Of a stretch of 64,000 nucleotides of DNA, positions 27,653-37,364 are shown piece after piece. How positions within the stretch are numbered: position 1 is the stretch's first letter; every line of letters begins with the position of its first letter. Under the pieces are notes generated by a model, which worked only from the letters and a program-made list of their open reading frames with translations, ran no database searches and was not told where the DNA came from. Source of the DNA: Gammaproteobacteria bacterium (GTDB lineage: Bacteria; Pseudomonadota; Gammaproteobacteria; Pseudomonadales; Azotimanducaceae); assembly GCA_009840545.1 (NCBI GenBank), contig VXNM01000008.1:192339-256338 (forward strand), read 5' to 3'. Position numbers and translations under genes: made by a program.

Positions 27653-28110
27653 AGTCGATACTTACTCTCACACTTCTGTGCGTAGCCTCTGCTTGCATCC
27701 TTGCGCTGTCTAATGCTCATACGAAGTCCTACATTCAGCAAAACATCGAGAAACAGGAACTAGCCAGACTGGAAGGACTAGTGGATGAGCTGGACCGAGA
27801 GCTTCTATGCGAACAAGGTATCGAATTGTTTGAAGTAGAGCGTCGGGGCTACGGAGGCGAAATGTCTGTAGTAGTAGCGATTCAAGACGGAAGTGTGCTG
27901 GGTGTTCGTGTTGTTAGACACTCCGAAACTCCAGGCTTTGACGACGTCTTGAGTCCAGACGACTGGATTGGTAGATTTGCAGTTGAGGAGTTGGAAGGCA
28001 TTGACGCCGTAACACGAGCGACTGTCACGACCGGCGCTGTCTTGCTAGCTGTCGAAGACGCAATTCGACTTTATGAATCCGGGGTTGGGGAATGTACCGA
28101 GAAGCGCTAA
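27649..28110 (+). CDS. rnfG: Rnf electron transport complex subunit G, short form
   Basis: The 153-residue protein has one N-terminal membrane segment (about 4-22) and an FMN-binding domain with GYGGEMSVVVAI, VRVVRHSETPGF and the attachment region DAVTRATVTTGAVLLAV. The family attachment motif is (S/T)GAT, and here the glycine is replaced by arginine (TRAT). It is about 50 residues shorter than E. coli RsxG (206). The start overlaps rnfD by four bases (ATGA), and the 3' end overlaps rnfE by 19. Assignment is secure from position and fold motifs, but the flavin attachment is open to question. Confidence 0.9.
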   Translation: MKSILTLTLLCVASACILALSNAHTKSYIQQNIEKQELARLEGLVDELDRELLCEQGIELFEVERRGYGGEMSVVVAIQDGSVLGVRVVRHSETPGFDDVLSPDDWIGRFAVEELEGIDAVTRATVTTGAVLLAVEDAIRLYESGVGECTEKR

Positions 28111-28661
28111 TCGACGGGTTGTGGAGGCGAAACGTTGCTTCTGTTCAACTGCTGGGATTGTGTCCGTTGCTTGCAGTGAGCTACAACCTGCGCAATGCGC
28201 TAGGTCTGTCAGTGGCAAGTTCGTTTGTACTGATTGGATCCTCGCTAGCAATTTCTTCAATACGCACACTAATCCCAAACAACATCAGACTACCGTGCTT
28301 CGTACTTGTCGTTGCCACTCTGACAACCGTCACAACGATGTACATGCAGGCGTTCGCATACGACCTATACATCCAAATTGCACTATTTGTTCAGATCATC
28401 GTCACAAACTGCATGATCTTGGGGCATATTGAGTCTGTCGCATCGAAAACGACGCTCGGTGAATCACTAGTGACTGCAATTGGCACAGCACTGGGATTTT
28501 CGAGTGCATTGATCCTCTTGGGGGGAATTCGACAGGCATTGGAACCAATCATGCCGTTGGCGACTCATCCGGCAGGAGCATTTCTCGTTGCAGGGTTGAC
28601 ACTGGCTGGTCTCAATTTTGTTTCCGATTTGGCAAGTAGAAGTCTCAAAAGCACAGACTGA
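28092..28661 (+). CDS. rnfE: Rnf electron transport complex subunit E
   Basis: The 189-residue membrane protein is homologous to RnfA, with inverted topology in the complex. LWRRNVASVQLLGLCPLLAVS near the start and IIVTNCMILG in the middle carry the cysteines for the membrane iron-sulfur centre. E. coli RsxE has 231 residues; this one is trimmed at the C-terminus. ATG 28092 lies inside the end of rnfG. It is the last rnf gene; an aldolase gene follows after 16 bases with its own ribosome-binding site. Confidence 0.95.
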   Translation: MYREALIDGLWRRNVASVQLLGLCPLLAVSYNLRNALGLSVASSFVLIGSSLAISSIRTLIPNNIRLPCFVLVVATLTTVTTMYMQAFAYDLYIQIALFVQIIVTNCMILGHIESVASKTTLGESLVTAIGTALGFSSALILLGGIRQALEPIMPLATHPAGAFLVAGLTLAGLNFVSDLASRSLKSTD

Positions 28662-28677
28662 CTGGAGGGCTAACTCT

Positions 28678-29370
28678 ATGGACGCACAACAAACTGACTT
28701 ACTCGATGATCTCTGTCGCGGCTACCGTCTATTTGCGGCATTGGGATGGGGAGACACAGGTGACGGACACATAAGTGCTCGAGATCCAAATCGAACCGAT
28801 CATTTCTGGCTACTGCGTTATGGAGTTCCGTTTAGCGATGCTTCAATCGAAAGGCTCGTGCTACTCGATCCTGGAGGAACGGTCGTGGAAGGTGAAGGAA
28901 ACGTCAATAGTCCCGCCTTCAGAATTCACCATCCGCTTCTTACAGCAAGATCTGACCTCGTCGCGATTGCGCACACCCATACACCTTGGGGCACGCCTTT
29001 CTCTGCTGAATTGCGACCTATTCAGCCAATCACACAGGAAGCATGTTTCTTCTTTGAGGATTGTGCAATGTTCGATGATGAGGAAGTTCAGATTCAGGAC
29101 ATGGCCGGCGGCGAACGAATAGCACAGTGCATCGGGAAGAATCATTCGATCATTCTTCGCAACCATGGGCTTGTTACTGCTGGAACAAGCGTGGCCTCGG
29201 CAATTTGTCGCTTTGTCCTACTTGAGAGAGTTTGTGAAGCTCATCTCAAAGCCCGGAAAGCAACGCCCATCAATTCCGCCGCCGCACGCTATGCCAAATC
29301 GGATCTGACCAGACCCACTGCGTTTGACAATATGTTTCAGTATCTCACCAAACACCACGGTGTCTACTGA
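28678..29370 (+). CDS. Class II aldolase/adducin family protein
   Basis: The protein has 230 residues from ATG 28678, preceded by GGAGGG ten bases upstream. It shows the class II aldolase fold with zinc ligands in AHTHTPWG and RNHGLVTAG, and DGHISARDP near the N-terminus. Family members cleave or epimerise sugar phosphates (FucA, AraD), and many act on other substrates; the substrate here cannot be read from sequence. It is close behind rnfE and may be co-transcribed, but nothing links it functionally to Rnf. It is convergent with the next gene, with a gap of six bases. Confidence 0.9.
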   Translation: MDAQQTDLLDDLCRGYRLFAALGWGDTGDGHISARDPNRTDHFWLLRYGVPFSDASIERLVLLDPGGTVVEGEGNVNSPAFRIHHPLLTARSDLVAIAHTHTPWGTPFSAELRPIQPITQEACFFFEDCAMFDDEEVQIQDMAGGERIAQCIGKNHSIILRNHGLVTAGTSVASAICRFVLLERVCEAHLKARKATPINSAAARYAKSDLTRPTAFDNMFQYLTKHHGVY

Positions 29371-29376
29371 TGCTTG

Positions 29377-30039
29377 CTACTCACAAAAGACCCGCACGGT
29401 TGAGTCGTCGTCAACAATGTCAACGCTCAAGTTGCCAAAGGCCTCGTAGAAATCGTCATCGCTGAGACCCGACAGATTCTCGAAGTCGATGCCGTGTTCG
29501 GTGACAACATCCAACACCCCTTGTGGCACAAAATCCGAAGAAACCATCCCCAACTTGACCAGTTTTAGTGGTACGCGTACGTCGACCTTTTCAGAATCGC
29601 CATCTTGGATTAGCACACGAAGAAACTTGGGGCGTTTCTTTGACGAGAACCTAGCTACTGCAGCCGCCGACTGTGAGTTGTTGCCGAATTCCTCCGATCC
29701 TTCGTTCGTCCGAACGGACTCGTTCGCTCGTCCCAAAAGCCGAAACGCATCATCAATACTAACTTTGTCTTGAACTAGCAGGTCAACAATTTTCTGTTTC
29801 GAGACGGAAAGAGATCGGGCTTCTTCCGGTCGTTCGTTCAATTGGTTCAGCAGCCGCAGACTTTCGTCGAAATCGATTTTCTCGGTTTCTAGTAAATCTA
29901 TGATTGCCGCTTTCGATTGAGATAGAGGCTCAACTTCATTAGGACCTTCGTTCAGTCGGTCCAATAGACGACGAGACTGCTCAACATCAATCTTCTCTGC
30001 AACGAGCATTTCAAGGACTTTCTCGGTTGGGTTTGACAT
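29377..30039 (-). CDS. SHOCT-like repeat protein of unknown function
   Basis: The protein has 220 residues from ATG 30039, which has AAGGAG five bases upstream. The N-terminal half holds three copies of a helical hairpin of about 37 residues: KVLEMLVAEKIDVEQSRRLL, IDLLETEKIDFDESLRLL and IVDLLVQDKVSIDDAFRLL. This is the SHOCT-like pattern of short helices found in LiaX/YvlB-type and DUF2089-type proteins. The C-terminal half has KFLRVLIQDGDSEKVDVRVP, which commonly follows such repeats, and an acidic end. No signal peptide or membrane segment is present, so it is probably cytosolic. It sits alone, convergent with the aldolase and divergent from nth. Confidence 0.7.
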   Translation of the reverse strand: MSNPTEKVLEMLVAEKIDVEQSRRLLDRLNEGPNEVEPLSQSKAAIIDLLETEKIDFDESLRLLNQLNERPEEARSLSVSKQKIVDLLVQDKVSIDDAFRLLGRANESVRTNEGSEEFGNNSQSAAAVARFSSKKRPKFLRVLIQDGDSEKVDVRVPLKLVKLGMVSSDFVPQGVLDVVTEHGIDFENLSGLSDDDFYEAFGNLSVDIVDDDSTVRVFCE

Positions 30040-30275
30040 TTTTCTCCTTCGTGCACAGAAGTGCAATAAATTCAAGTTCAATATTAATTATATTGTACGC
30101 ATTACGATTTTACTAACACTTATCTTATTTCTGTCCATAGTTTTCTCAAAGATTTCAATGGTTGTTCAGGTGGGATTCTTCATCGCAAAGACGGGTTTAG
30201 CTATGAAACGTCAACTTACTCGATGCTCGTATAATCGACGGGCTCAGTGCTCTTCTCGCAGACGCCGCAGAGATC

Positions 30276-30911
30276 ATGAATCGCGAAATTCGGGACGAGA
30301 TATTCCGAAGACTTAGATCAGAGAACCCCGATCCCCGTACAGAGTTGAAGTACGAGTCTCCGTACCAACTGCTGGTGGCAGTCATGCTGTCAGCACAAGC
30401 GACCGATGTAAGCGTCAATGCGGCTACTCCGAAACTGTTTCAAGCCGCACCTACACCTGCGAAGATGATTGATCTCGGCCTCGAGTCGATTAAAGAATGC
30501 ATACGCACGATCGGCTTGTTCAACACCAAAGCCGAAAACCTTTTGAAAACCAGTCGAATCTTGCTGGAAGAACATGCAGGTGAGGTTCCTCCAGACCGCG
30601 AAGCCTTGGAGAAACTGCCCGGCGTCGGCAGAAAAACGGCAAACGTAGTCTTGAATACAGCTTATGGAATGCCGACTATTGCGGTCGATACGCACATTTT
30701 TCGAGTCTGCAACAGAACGAGAATCGCCAAAGGCAAGAATCCTCGAGAGGTTGAAGATCGCCTTGTTCGTCTCGTGCCGAAGGAGTACCAGTTAGGAGCA
30801 CATCATTGGCTGATTCTGCACGGCCGATATGTTTGTACGGCGAGAAATCCAAGGTGCTCGTCATGTCCCATAGAGGACCTATGTGAGTTCAAACAAAAGA
30901 ACATGGACTAG
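30276..30911 (+). CDS. nth: Endonuclease III
   Basis: The 211-residue base-excision repair glycosylase/AP lyase acts on oxidised pyrimidines. The helix-hairpin-helix [12 protein letters not shown] contains the catalytic Lys120, and Asp138 lies in [10 protein letters not shown]; both fall at the E. coli positions. The C-terminal cluster is C-x6-C-x2-C-x5-C ([17 protein letters not shown]). Length matches E. coli Nth (211). In many gammaproteobacteria nth directly follows rnfE; here an aldolase and a SHOCT-like gene lie between. It is convergent with argG, overlapping its stop by four bases. Confidence 0.97.
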   Translation: MNREIRDEIFRRLRSENPDPRTELKYESPYQLLVAVMLSAQATDVSVNAATPKLFQAAPTPAKMIDLGLESIKECIRTIGLFNTKAENLLKTSRILLEEHAGEVPPDREALEKLPGVGRKTANVVLNTAYGMPTIAVDTHIFRVCNRTRIAKGKNPREVEDRLVRLVPKEYQLGAHHWLILHGRYVCTARNPRCSSCPIEDLCEFKQKNMD

Positions 30912-32125
30912 CTGCCGTGCTTTCGGCCCAATCTTGCACCCGTCCGAAGCCGCAACGCGTTTAGACGGATGAACCCCGTCGCATCGGCTTGATCGTATTC
31001 TCCTTCGTCCTCATCGAAAGTAACAGCCATTGTGTCGTAAAGACTCGATTCAGACTCACGACCCATGATCACTACATTTCCCTTACATAGACTCAAACTA
31101 ACCACACCTGAAACCGGTTCCTGAGTTTTGTCAATAAAGCTCTGAAGCGCTAGTCGTTCAGGAGACCACCAAAAGCCGTTGTAGATCAACTTTGCATAGC
31201 GCGGCATCAGTTCATCGCGCAGGTGTGTAACTTCGCGATCCAACGTAATGGACTCCATGGCTCGGTGTGCTTTTAAGAGAATGGTTCCTCCGGGTGTCTC
31301 ATAGCAACCACGAGACTTCATACCAACGAATCGGTTCTCGACAATGTCGCTTCTCCCGATTCCGTTTCTTCCACCAATCTCATTCAAAGTACTCAGGATG
31401 GAGGCAGGAGTCATGCTCTGAACTTCATTGACGCTAACGGGATCCCCCCTTTGGAACCGAATGGTTATGCGTTCAGGTTCACTCGGAGCGTCTTGGATAG
31501 AAACCGTGCGACGCCACATTGCTTCGTTGGGTTCAATGTTGGGGTTCTCGAGCTCACCTCCCTCATAGGAGATGTGAAGCAGATTGGCGTCCATTGAATA
31601 GGGAGATTCGTGGCCGCGAGTGAACTCAACGGGTATCTGCCTCTCCTCGCAGTACTTCATGAGTGCACCACGAGAATTGAGGTCCCACTCTCGATGGGGA
31701 GCAATGACGTTGATATCTGGGTCCAATGCGTAAGCGCCGATTTCGAATCGCACCTGGTCGTTCCCCTTTCCTGTCGCTCCGTGTGAGATTGCTTCTGCAC
31801 CGGTTTCTTGTGCAATTTCAACTAGGCGTTTCGCGACGAGCGGACGTGCAATACTCGTCCCTAGCAAGTACTCGCCTTCATAGAGAGTGTTTGCGCGAAA
31901 CATCGGAAATACGTAGTCTCGAACGAAGTCTTCGCACAGATCCTCAATGAAGATCTGCTTTACCCCAAGAGCTTCGGCTTTCGCTCTAGCTGGTTCGACC
32001 TCCTCGCCTTGACCGATGTCCGCGGTGAATGTGACAACCTCTTTCTGGTAGGTGTCTTGTAGCCACCGACAGATTACAGACGTATCCAGCCCGCCTGAAT
32101 ATGCAAGTACGACCTTGTCCGCCAC
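30908..32125 (-). CDS. argG: Argininosuccinate synthase
   Basis: The 405-residue enzyme joins citrulline and aspartate with ATP in arginine synthesis. It opens with the PP-loop [13 protein letters not shown] and continues with [44 protein letters not shown] and [22 protein letters not shown]. All are standard for the common bacterial class. It is transcribed leftward toward nth, and the other arginine genes of the window (argD, argF) are about 14 kb away. No ArgR box is convincing in the 350 bases upstream. Confidence 0.97.
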   Translation of the reverse strand: MADKVVLAYSGGLDTSVICRWLQDTYQKEVVTFTADIGQGEEVEPARAKAEALGVKQIFIEDLCEDFVRDYVFPMFRANTLYEGEYLLGTSIARPLVAKRLVEIAQETGAEAISHGATGKGNDQVRFEIGAYALDPDINVIAPHREWDLNSRGALMKYCEERQIPVEFTRGHESPYSMDANLLHISYEGGELENPNIEPNEAMWRRTVSIQDAPSEPERITIRFQRGDPVSVNEVQSMTPASILSTLNEIGGRNGIGRSDIVENRFVGMKSRGCYETPGGTILLKAHRAMESITLDREVTHLRDELMPRYAKLIYNGFWWSPERLALQSFIDKTQEPVSGVVSLSLCKGNVVIMGRESESSLYDTMAVTFDEDEGEYDQADATGFIRLNALRLRTGARLGRKHGS

Positions 32126-32475
32126 GTCAATCCACCTGTTTTGCTGACCGATTATAGAAGCGCAATTTGTAGTTTCTTCGACCCGTCAGAGCGCAATGAG
32201 TTAGAGAATCTGAACTAACCTAGGTCGTAGTGGCACAGGAAACGCAGAGGTTTTTGGCTCCACTGTGAATGGGCATTGCGAGAGTTTGCGAGTACTCCGT
32301 TGGGTTCAATTTAGCCTTAGTTGCAACACATTGGTTCGGATGTGAGTTTCTTGACCTGATTCGCCAATGGGAAAGGCCGATAGTCACGGAGTGCAACAAC
32401 TCCCAAACTATCGGCCCTGGCTAATGTTCGGCTTGAGATCCCGTCGAGGCTTCAACAAGCCACAATTGAGTCCAT
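32126..32475. other. Intergenic region between argG and the solenoid array
   Basis: 350 bases. It should hold the argG promoter and the end of the solenoid transcription unit. A perfect 10-bp inverted repeat at 32375-32416 is listed separately. No small gene is convincing. Confidence 0.6.
32375..32416 (-). terminator. Hairpin downstream of the intact solenoid gene
   Basis: The arms GGCCGATAGT (32375-32384) and ACTATCGGCC (32407-32416) pair perfectly across a 22-base loop that can form a small inner GGAG/CTCC stem. On the leftward strand it is followed by TTTCCC, a weak T tract, 60 bases after the stop of the gene at 32476. A similar hairpin follows the paralogous pseudogene at 34847-34887. 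Confidence 0.5.
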
Positions 32476-34524
32476 CTATTCCTCTTCTCTCCTTATTACC
32501 TCTACTGTCTCTACCTCTGGATTAGAAACTTGGATCTCTTCGGTCATAAAAATCACCTTCGGCTCCGCACCATCCACCGTTATGTCCACAGCCCTATCCG
32601 CCAAAGTTTGTTCGATCACTTGCATCATTCGAGCAGAAACTTGCTCCGACAATTCGGTGCTGACTACTCCTCCCCCCTCGGTAGTGAACGAGTAGGTGTT
32701 ACCAGATCCTTTGGGCAACATACTTGAGACATATTCCATCTGTTCACCGGACAGAGCGTTATGGCGGAAATTCGACATGATTAGTCCCATCGCTGCTTGA
32801 GTTTTGGCATCCTCGGAAGGCAACTCTTCCAATGAAGCGAGCAATCCTTCTGGATCCGACTCTGCCCAACTCCACAAGACGCTGTGTCGATAGCGCGACT
32901 GATCTTCATTCGGCAATTGCTGACCCAACCTAAGCGCTCTGTCATAGCCCCCGTTCTGTACCAGAGCGCGACCAGCGGCAATATAGGCATGAAGTTTGGT
33001 ACGTCCCGCTCGAACTTGAGACAGCAACGAAATCGCTGTGTCTATGTCGCTTCGCGCTATTTGTTCGATAACCATAGCTTCTAGACCCCGTCCATACTTG
33101 GTCAATGGCTCCTGCTTCAGTGCGGTTTGAAATGCCAAGGTGGGATCCACATCGACAAGATTGCGCAATACTTCGGTTAGGGCTCTCCGTCTAGTCGATT
33201 CGCTGGAGATTTGATCGGATAGCACCCAGTCTAGAGCGGCGTAGATGTCGCTCTTGGACCAGTGTTCTGCAATCTCCAACGCCAAGTCTCGTTGTCGATC
33301 TCCCGCTGGCAAGTCGGCCAAGTATGCAACCGCATCGCTCGGTGCGGTTCGGGCTACCGCAAGCATAGCTTGTTGTTCGGCTTTAGAACGGATGGCTTCA
33401 GGTAACCGCTCGAGGCTGTCGAATAAATCCTGTGGATCGCTCTCCGCCCAGGCACGGAACAAAGTCGTTTGTAGGCGGCTCCTTTGGGATGCGTTCTTGA
33501 GATTGGAGAGCGTATCCATCGCGACAAGAGGATTGGACCTAGCCCACATTTCTACTATCGTTGGTAGCGCGACATCTTGGGAGTCTCGAGTTAGAGACTG
33601 TGCTTGTCGAAAGGCCGATTGAGGATCTGATAGAGCCACGTGATGCAATACGGATCGGACGGTAGCCTCAAGAACCGTATCGTCGATCAGTGAATTTCTA
33701 ATCCAATCAAGTGCTTCCATTCCGTTCTGTTGAACGAGAGATTGAGCTATCTGCACTAGAGATCCGATTTGAGCGATATCCTCGTAGGAGTCATTCACTA
33801 GGGCGTTCCAAGCGTCTCTTGGGTCTCCACCAGACGACCCAACTGTTGCAGAGCTTTGAGTCTGCATCGCATATTGTTCGTGCCCTAGCTGCTTCGCTAT
33901 CTGCTGTTGGAGGCTGTCCGACAAATCTCCTCGGCTCGTCAAAATGCCGTTCAGTGCCGCGAGTCGCTCCGATTCACTCAAGGTCTTGGCTTGTGCCAGA
34001 GCTCCATCCAAATCGCTGCGCGACCACTCACCAAAAACAGTCGCTAACAAAGCCTGATCTTGGCCGTTCGGCAGCGACCTAATGCTCTTTAAAGCCCTTT
34101 GGGGATTGAATTCAGCGAGTCTCTGTGCAACTGCGGATTGAAACTCGTCCCTGACTGAAGGTGTAGCTATTTCCGATGAATGTGTCAGGTGCTCGTTAAG
34201 CTGACTTTCGTCTGCTCCCATCAAGAATCCGTGCATCTTGAAGGTGCGTTCGAATGCGCTCTCGATGGTCGAGATGTCGCCTAGATCACCGACTGCGCCG
34301 AAATCTCCAAATGCATTGGAGGTTTGAATACCACTCTTGGCTGCACCAGTTTGCACTTCGTTGCCGTCCGTACTGAAGGGCTGACCCTCTACGAGTGACT
34401 CTTCCAATTGGTCATTGGAACCGGGTAATGCCATGAACACGACCGTAGCCAATACGGCTCCGACTACTAATCCAATCGCAACAAACCCCACGGTACGTAC
34501 TTTCTGACTTACTGATGAACTCAT
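32476..34524 (-). CDS. Membrane-anchored alpha-solenoid repeat protein, paralogue A
   Basis: The 682-residue protein has one N-terminal membrane segment (about residues 12-34, VGFVAIGLVVGAVLATVVFM), so the rest should be periplasmic. The body is built of helical repeats of roughly 33 residues carrying a W(A/S)xSDxxxAL-type signature: EWSRSDLDGALAQAKTL, MWARSNPLVAMDTLSNL, AWAESDPQDLFDSLERLP, HWSKSDIYAALDWVLS, SWAESDPEGLLASLEELP. This resembles TPR/HEAT-like solenoids; no named family is certain. The C-terminal tail (VSTELSEQVSARMMQVIEQTL, then VDITVDG) leaves the repeat pattern and ends acidic. It is closely related to the pseudogene next door (34912-36926) and more distantly to the genes at 37365 and 39266. 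Confidence 0.8.
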   Translation of the reverse strand: MSSSVSQKVRTVGFVAIGLVVGAVLATVVFMALPGSNDQLEESLVEGQPFSTDGNEVQTGAAKSGIQTSNAFGDFGAVGDLGDISTIESAFERTFKMHGFLMGADESQLNEHLTHSSEIATPSVRDEFQSAVAQRLAEFNPQRALKSIRSLPNGQDQALLATVFGEWSRSDLDGALAQAKTLSESERLAALNGILTSRGDLSDSLQQQIAKQLGHEQYAMQTQSSATVGSSGGDPRDAWNALVNDSYEDIAQIGSLVQIAQSLVQQNGMEALDWIRNSLIDDTVLEATVRSVLHHVALSDPQSAFRQAQSLTRDSQDVALPTIVEMWARSNPLVAMDTLSNLKNASQRSRLQTTLFRAWAESDPQDLFDSLERLPEAIRSKAEQQAMLAVARTAPSDAVAYLADLPAGDRQRDLALEIAEHWSKSDIYAALDWVLSDQISSESTRRRALTEVLRNLVDVDPTLAFQTALKQEPLTKYGRGLEAMVIEQIARSDIDTAISLLSQVRAGRTKLHAYIAAGRALVQNGGYDRALRLGQQLPNEDQSRYRHSVLWSWAESDPEGLLASLEELPSEDAKTQAAMGLIMSNFRHNALSGEQMEYVSSMLPKGSGNTYSFTTEGGGVVSTELSEQVSARMMQVIEQTLADRAVDITVDGAEPKVIFMTEEIQVSNPEVETVEVIRREEE

Positions 34525-34911
34525 ACAAAGTCCCTCGTTTGATTCCCCAGACCATTACTTAGATGGTCAATGCAAACATAGCGTTACATTTTGTACAAAC
34601 GGAGCGATCAAGTTGTTGTCAGGCCGCCGCGCTGGACGAAAATGACCGGTTAGCGCTTAACTCGCACCAGCCGCAAATTGAACGTCCACTAACCAAAAAG
34701 TCTTTGGCCTCAACAATTCTGTCCGAGCACTAACCCAAAGATGAACACCCAAACCGTGCTGTTAATGAAAAATCAGTCACAAGCAGTCGTAAAAGCAAGG
34801 ACAATCAAAAGAACCTGCTAAGAAACTAAGGATTTATTTGGAAACAGCCGGTAGACTCACTACGAAGTACGTCGCAAAACTACCGGCTTCGAAGAACTTA
34901 GTCGAGTCGAA
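34525..34911. other. Intergenic region between solenoid paralogues A and B
   Basis: 387 bases. The segment just upstream of gene A (CCCAGACCAT.ACTTAG.TGG.CAAT at about 34540-34570) is repeated upstream of copy B near 36945, so the duplication included the promoter. A hairpin at 34847-34887 belongs to the end of copy B. No gene is seen. Confidence 0.6.
34847..34887 (-). terminator. Hairpin downstream of the solenoid pseudogene
   Basis: The arms GCCGGTAG (34847-34854) and CTACCGGC (34880-34887) pair perfectly, with a 25-base loop. The position, 25 bases after the stop, and the overall form match the hairpin after paralogue A, but the stem bases differ in compensating positions. A weak T tract follows on the leftward strand. 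Confidence 0.45.
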
Positions 34912-36926
34912 CTAGTCCTCTCCCTCGCTATCGTTAACTATCACCTCTTCGGTTTCCACGAAGATTACAGCTTTGCTTGCAGCTGCTCCGTCTATTGTTA
35001 CTTCGACAGCTCTATCTGCCATAACTTGCTCCACTACCTCCATGACTCGGACGGAGGCTTGGTCTGACAGGTCAACGTGGACTCCAGGCGAGCTTGTCGT
35101 CGATGAAAAAACGTACTGGCCGCCCGATCCTGAGGAAAGCATGCTAGACACGTTCTTCATTTGCTCTTCTGATAAGAAGTTATTTCGAAAGTTTGACATC
35201 ATCAGCGCAGCAGCAGCTTGGTTCTTTTCTTCCTGGGCGGAAAACTCGTCCAACGATGCATACAACGCCTCCGGGTCGGCATCAGCCCACTGCCACATCA
35301 CGCTGTTTCGGTAGCGGGATTGGTCGTCATCAGGCAATTGCTCACCCAACCGAAGCGCTCTGTCGTAGCCTCCATTCTGTACCAAAGACCGTCCCGCGGA
35401 GATGAAGGCGTGCAGCTTCGTGCTTCCGTCTCGTACTTGAGACAACATAGCTATTGCTCTCTCAAGGTCAGTTCGCGCCAATTGTTCAATGACCATCGCT
35501 TCCAGTCCGTGTCCATACTTAGACAACGGTTGTTTCAGGGCTGTCTGAAGCGCTAACGCGGGATCAACATCCACCAGATTGCGCAAAACTTTCGAGAGAG
35601 CTCTTCTTCTTGTTGACTCGTTTGTAAATTGGTCAGACAACACCCAATCAAGTGCTGCGTAAATGTCTTGTTGAGACCAGTGTTTCGCTATTTCAAGTGC
35701 TAAGTTCTGTTGTCGATCAATGGCGGTTAGTTCAACTAGGTATCCAACCGCATCGCTGGGAGAAGATCGTGCGACAGCCAGCATCGCTTGTTGTTCGGCG
35801 TTTTGGCGCAAAGACTCTGGAATTTGCTCAAGGTTGTCGAACAAGTCTTGCGCGTCGCTCTCCGCCCACGCCCTCAATAGAGTTGTTTGAAACTTCTTTC
35901 TCTGTGAAGCGTTTTGTAAAGCAGAAAGCCTTCCCATGGCGACAAGAGGATCGGACCGTGCCCACCTCTCAACAATCGTTGGCAATGCAACATCCTGGGC
36001 ATCGCGAGAAATAGATTGAGCTTGCTGGAACGCAGATTGCGGATCGGATAAAGCTACCTGATGTAGCACCGAGCGGACCGTGGCTTCGAGAACCGTATCG
36101 TCTATTAACGAGTCTCGAATCCAGTCAAGAGCCTCGAATCCATGTTGTTAAACAAGCGTTTGAGCAATCTGCACCATAGATCCTATTTGCGCGATGTCCT
36201 CGTATGAATCATTTACTAAAGCGTTCCATGCCTGTTTGGAATCTCCGCCTGACGACGAGACCCCGTCGGAACTCTGTGTCTGCATTGCAAACTGCTCGTG
36301 CCCGAGTTGTCGTGCAATCTGTTGCTGGAAAGTGTCGGAAAAGTCGCGTCGACGTGTCAAAATTCCATCCAGCGCAACCAATCGGTCTGATTCCGTTAGA
36401 GACTTGGCTTGGGCAAGTGCCCCGTCGAGGTCTTGGGTCGACCACTCTCCAAAAACAGTTGCGACCAATGGTTGGCCCTGACCCCCGGCAATTGAGCAAT
36501 TGCTTTGAGAGCATCCTTCGGATTCGATTCAGCAAGTCGCTGAACCAAGGCAGTTTGAATCTGGTCCCTGAGCGTTGCAGAATCCACTTCTGAGGAATGT
36601 GTCAGGTACTGCTTCAATTGACGCTCGTCAGCGTGCATCAACAATCCGTGCAAGTTGAAATTGCGTTCAAATGCGCTATCAATAACCGCAAGATCGTCTA
36701 GTTCTGCAATGCGCGCAATAGAAGCAACCTTTCCTTTTTGAGACTTGCCTTCTCGCACAGTGCTTGCTGCGCCTCTGACTGGCGGTGAGTCGGCAACTGA
36801 GTTGTCAGATTGGCCAGTGGATTTGGGCAACGCCATAAACACAACAATTGCTAGTGCAGCTCCGACAATTAGCCCAATTGAAACGAGCCCCAACGTGCGG
36901 GCGTTCTGATTAGTGGACGAACTCAT
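34912..36926 (-). pseudogene. Solenoid paralogue B, broken by a frameshift and a nonsense codon
   Basis: Copy B matches paralogue A along its full length. It has the N-terminal membrane segment (GLVSIGLIVGAALAIVVFM), the ADERQLKQYLTHSSEV stretch, the WA.SDP repeats and the DRAVEVTIDGA tail. Two lesions separate the parts. Near 36479-36484 a run of five G has lost one base: ALKAIAQLPG continues only after a frame change, as GQGQPLVATVFGEW. At 36150-36148 a TAA interrupts AQTLV / QHGFEALDWIRDSLIDD, where copy A has Gln, so CAA to TAA is the simplest cause. The rest stays open to 34912. Two independent lesions argue for a true pseudogene rather than a single read error. Confidence 0.85.
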
Positions 36927-37364
36927 AAAAAAGCCCCTCGAAAGATTTCCCAGACCATAACTTAGTTGGCCAATACGTTGCTATCGTTACAAATTATGAG
37001 CAGTGGCTTTTCACTTGCTACGAAAGGCAAACGGCTTCCAGCCTCCTGGACAATAATCGTCCCTTGGGACCAGTTTCTGTGTACGCCCAGCTCTGATAAG
37101 TTCTGCTATACCTTGTAGAGCAAGAGCTACGAGGCGGAAGGGACGCAACGGATTGAATGATTTAATCTTTAATGATCTTTGTTTGTTTCGCTGTTCCGAA
37201 GTATCAGGAAATGGATACGAAGTGCGATTCTCAATTGAGTGTACGCCCCAGCATCTGTGCAGTACCCAGACGGCAAAATGCGAACTTCAAAGGCTGAGAC
37301 CCAACTCCTCGATTCCATGTATGTTTAAGTGGAAAGCTGAAACTGTACGACAGCAACTTTGCCG
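36927..37364. other. Intergenic region upstream of paralogue B
   Basis: 438 bases. The part next to 36926 repeats the promoter-proximal sequence of copy A. A rightward 71-codon frame at 37153-37368 has no support and I do not call it. No other element is recognised. Confidence 0.55.
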
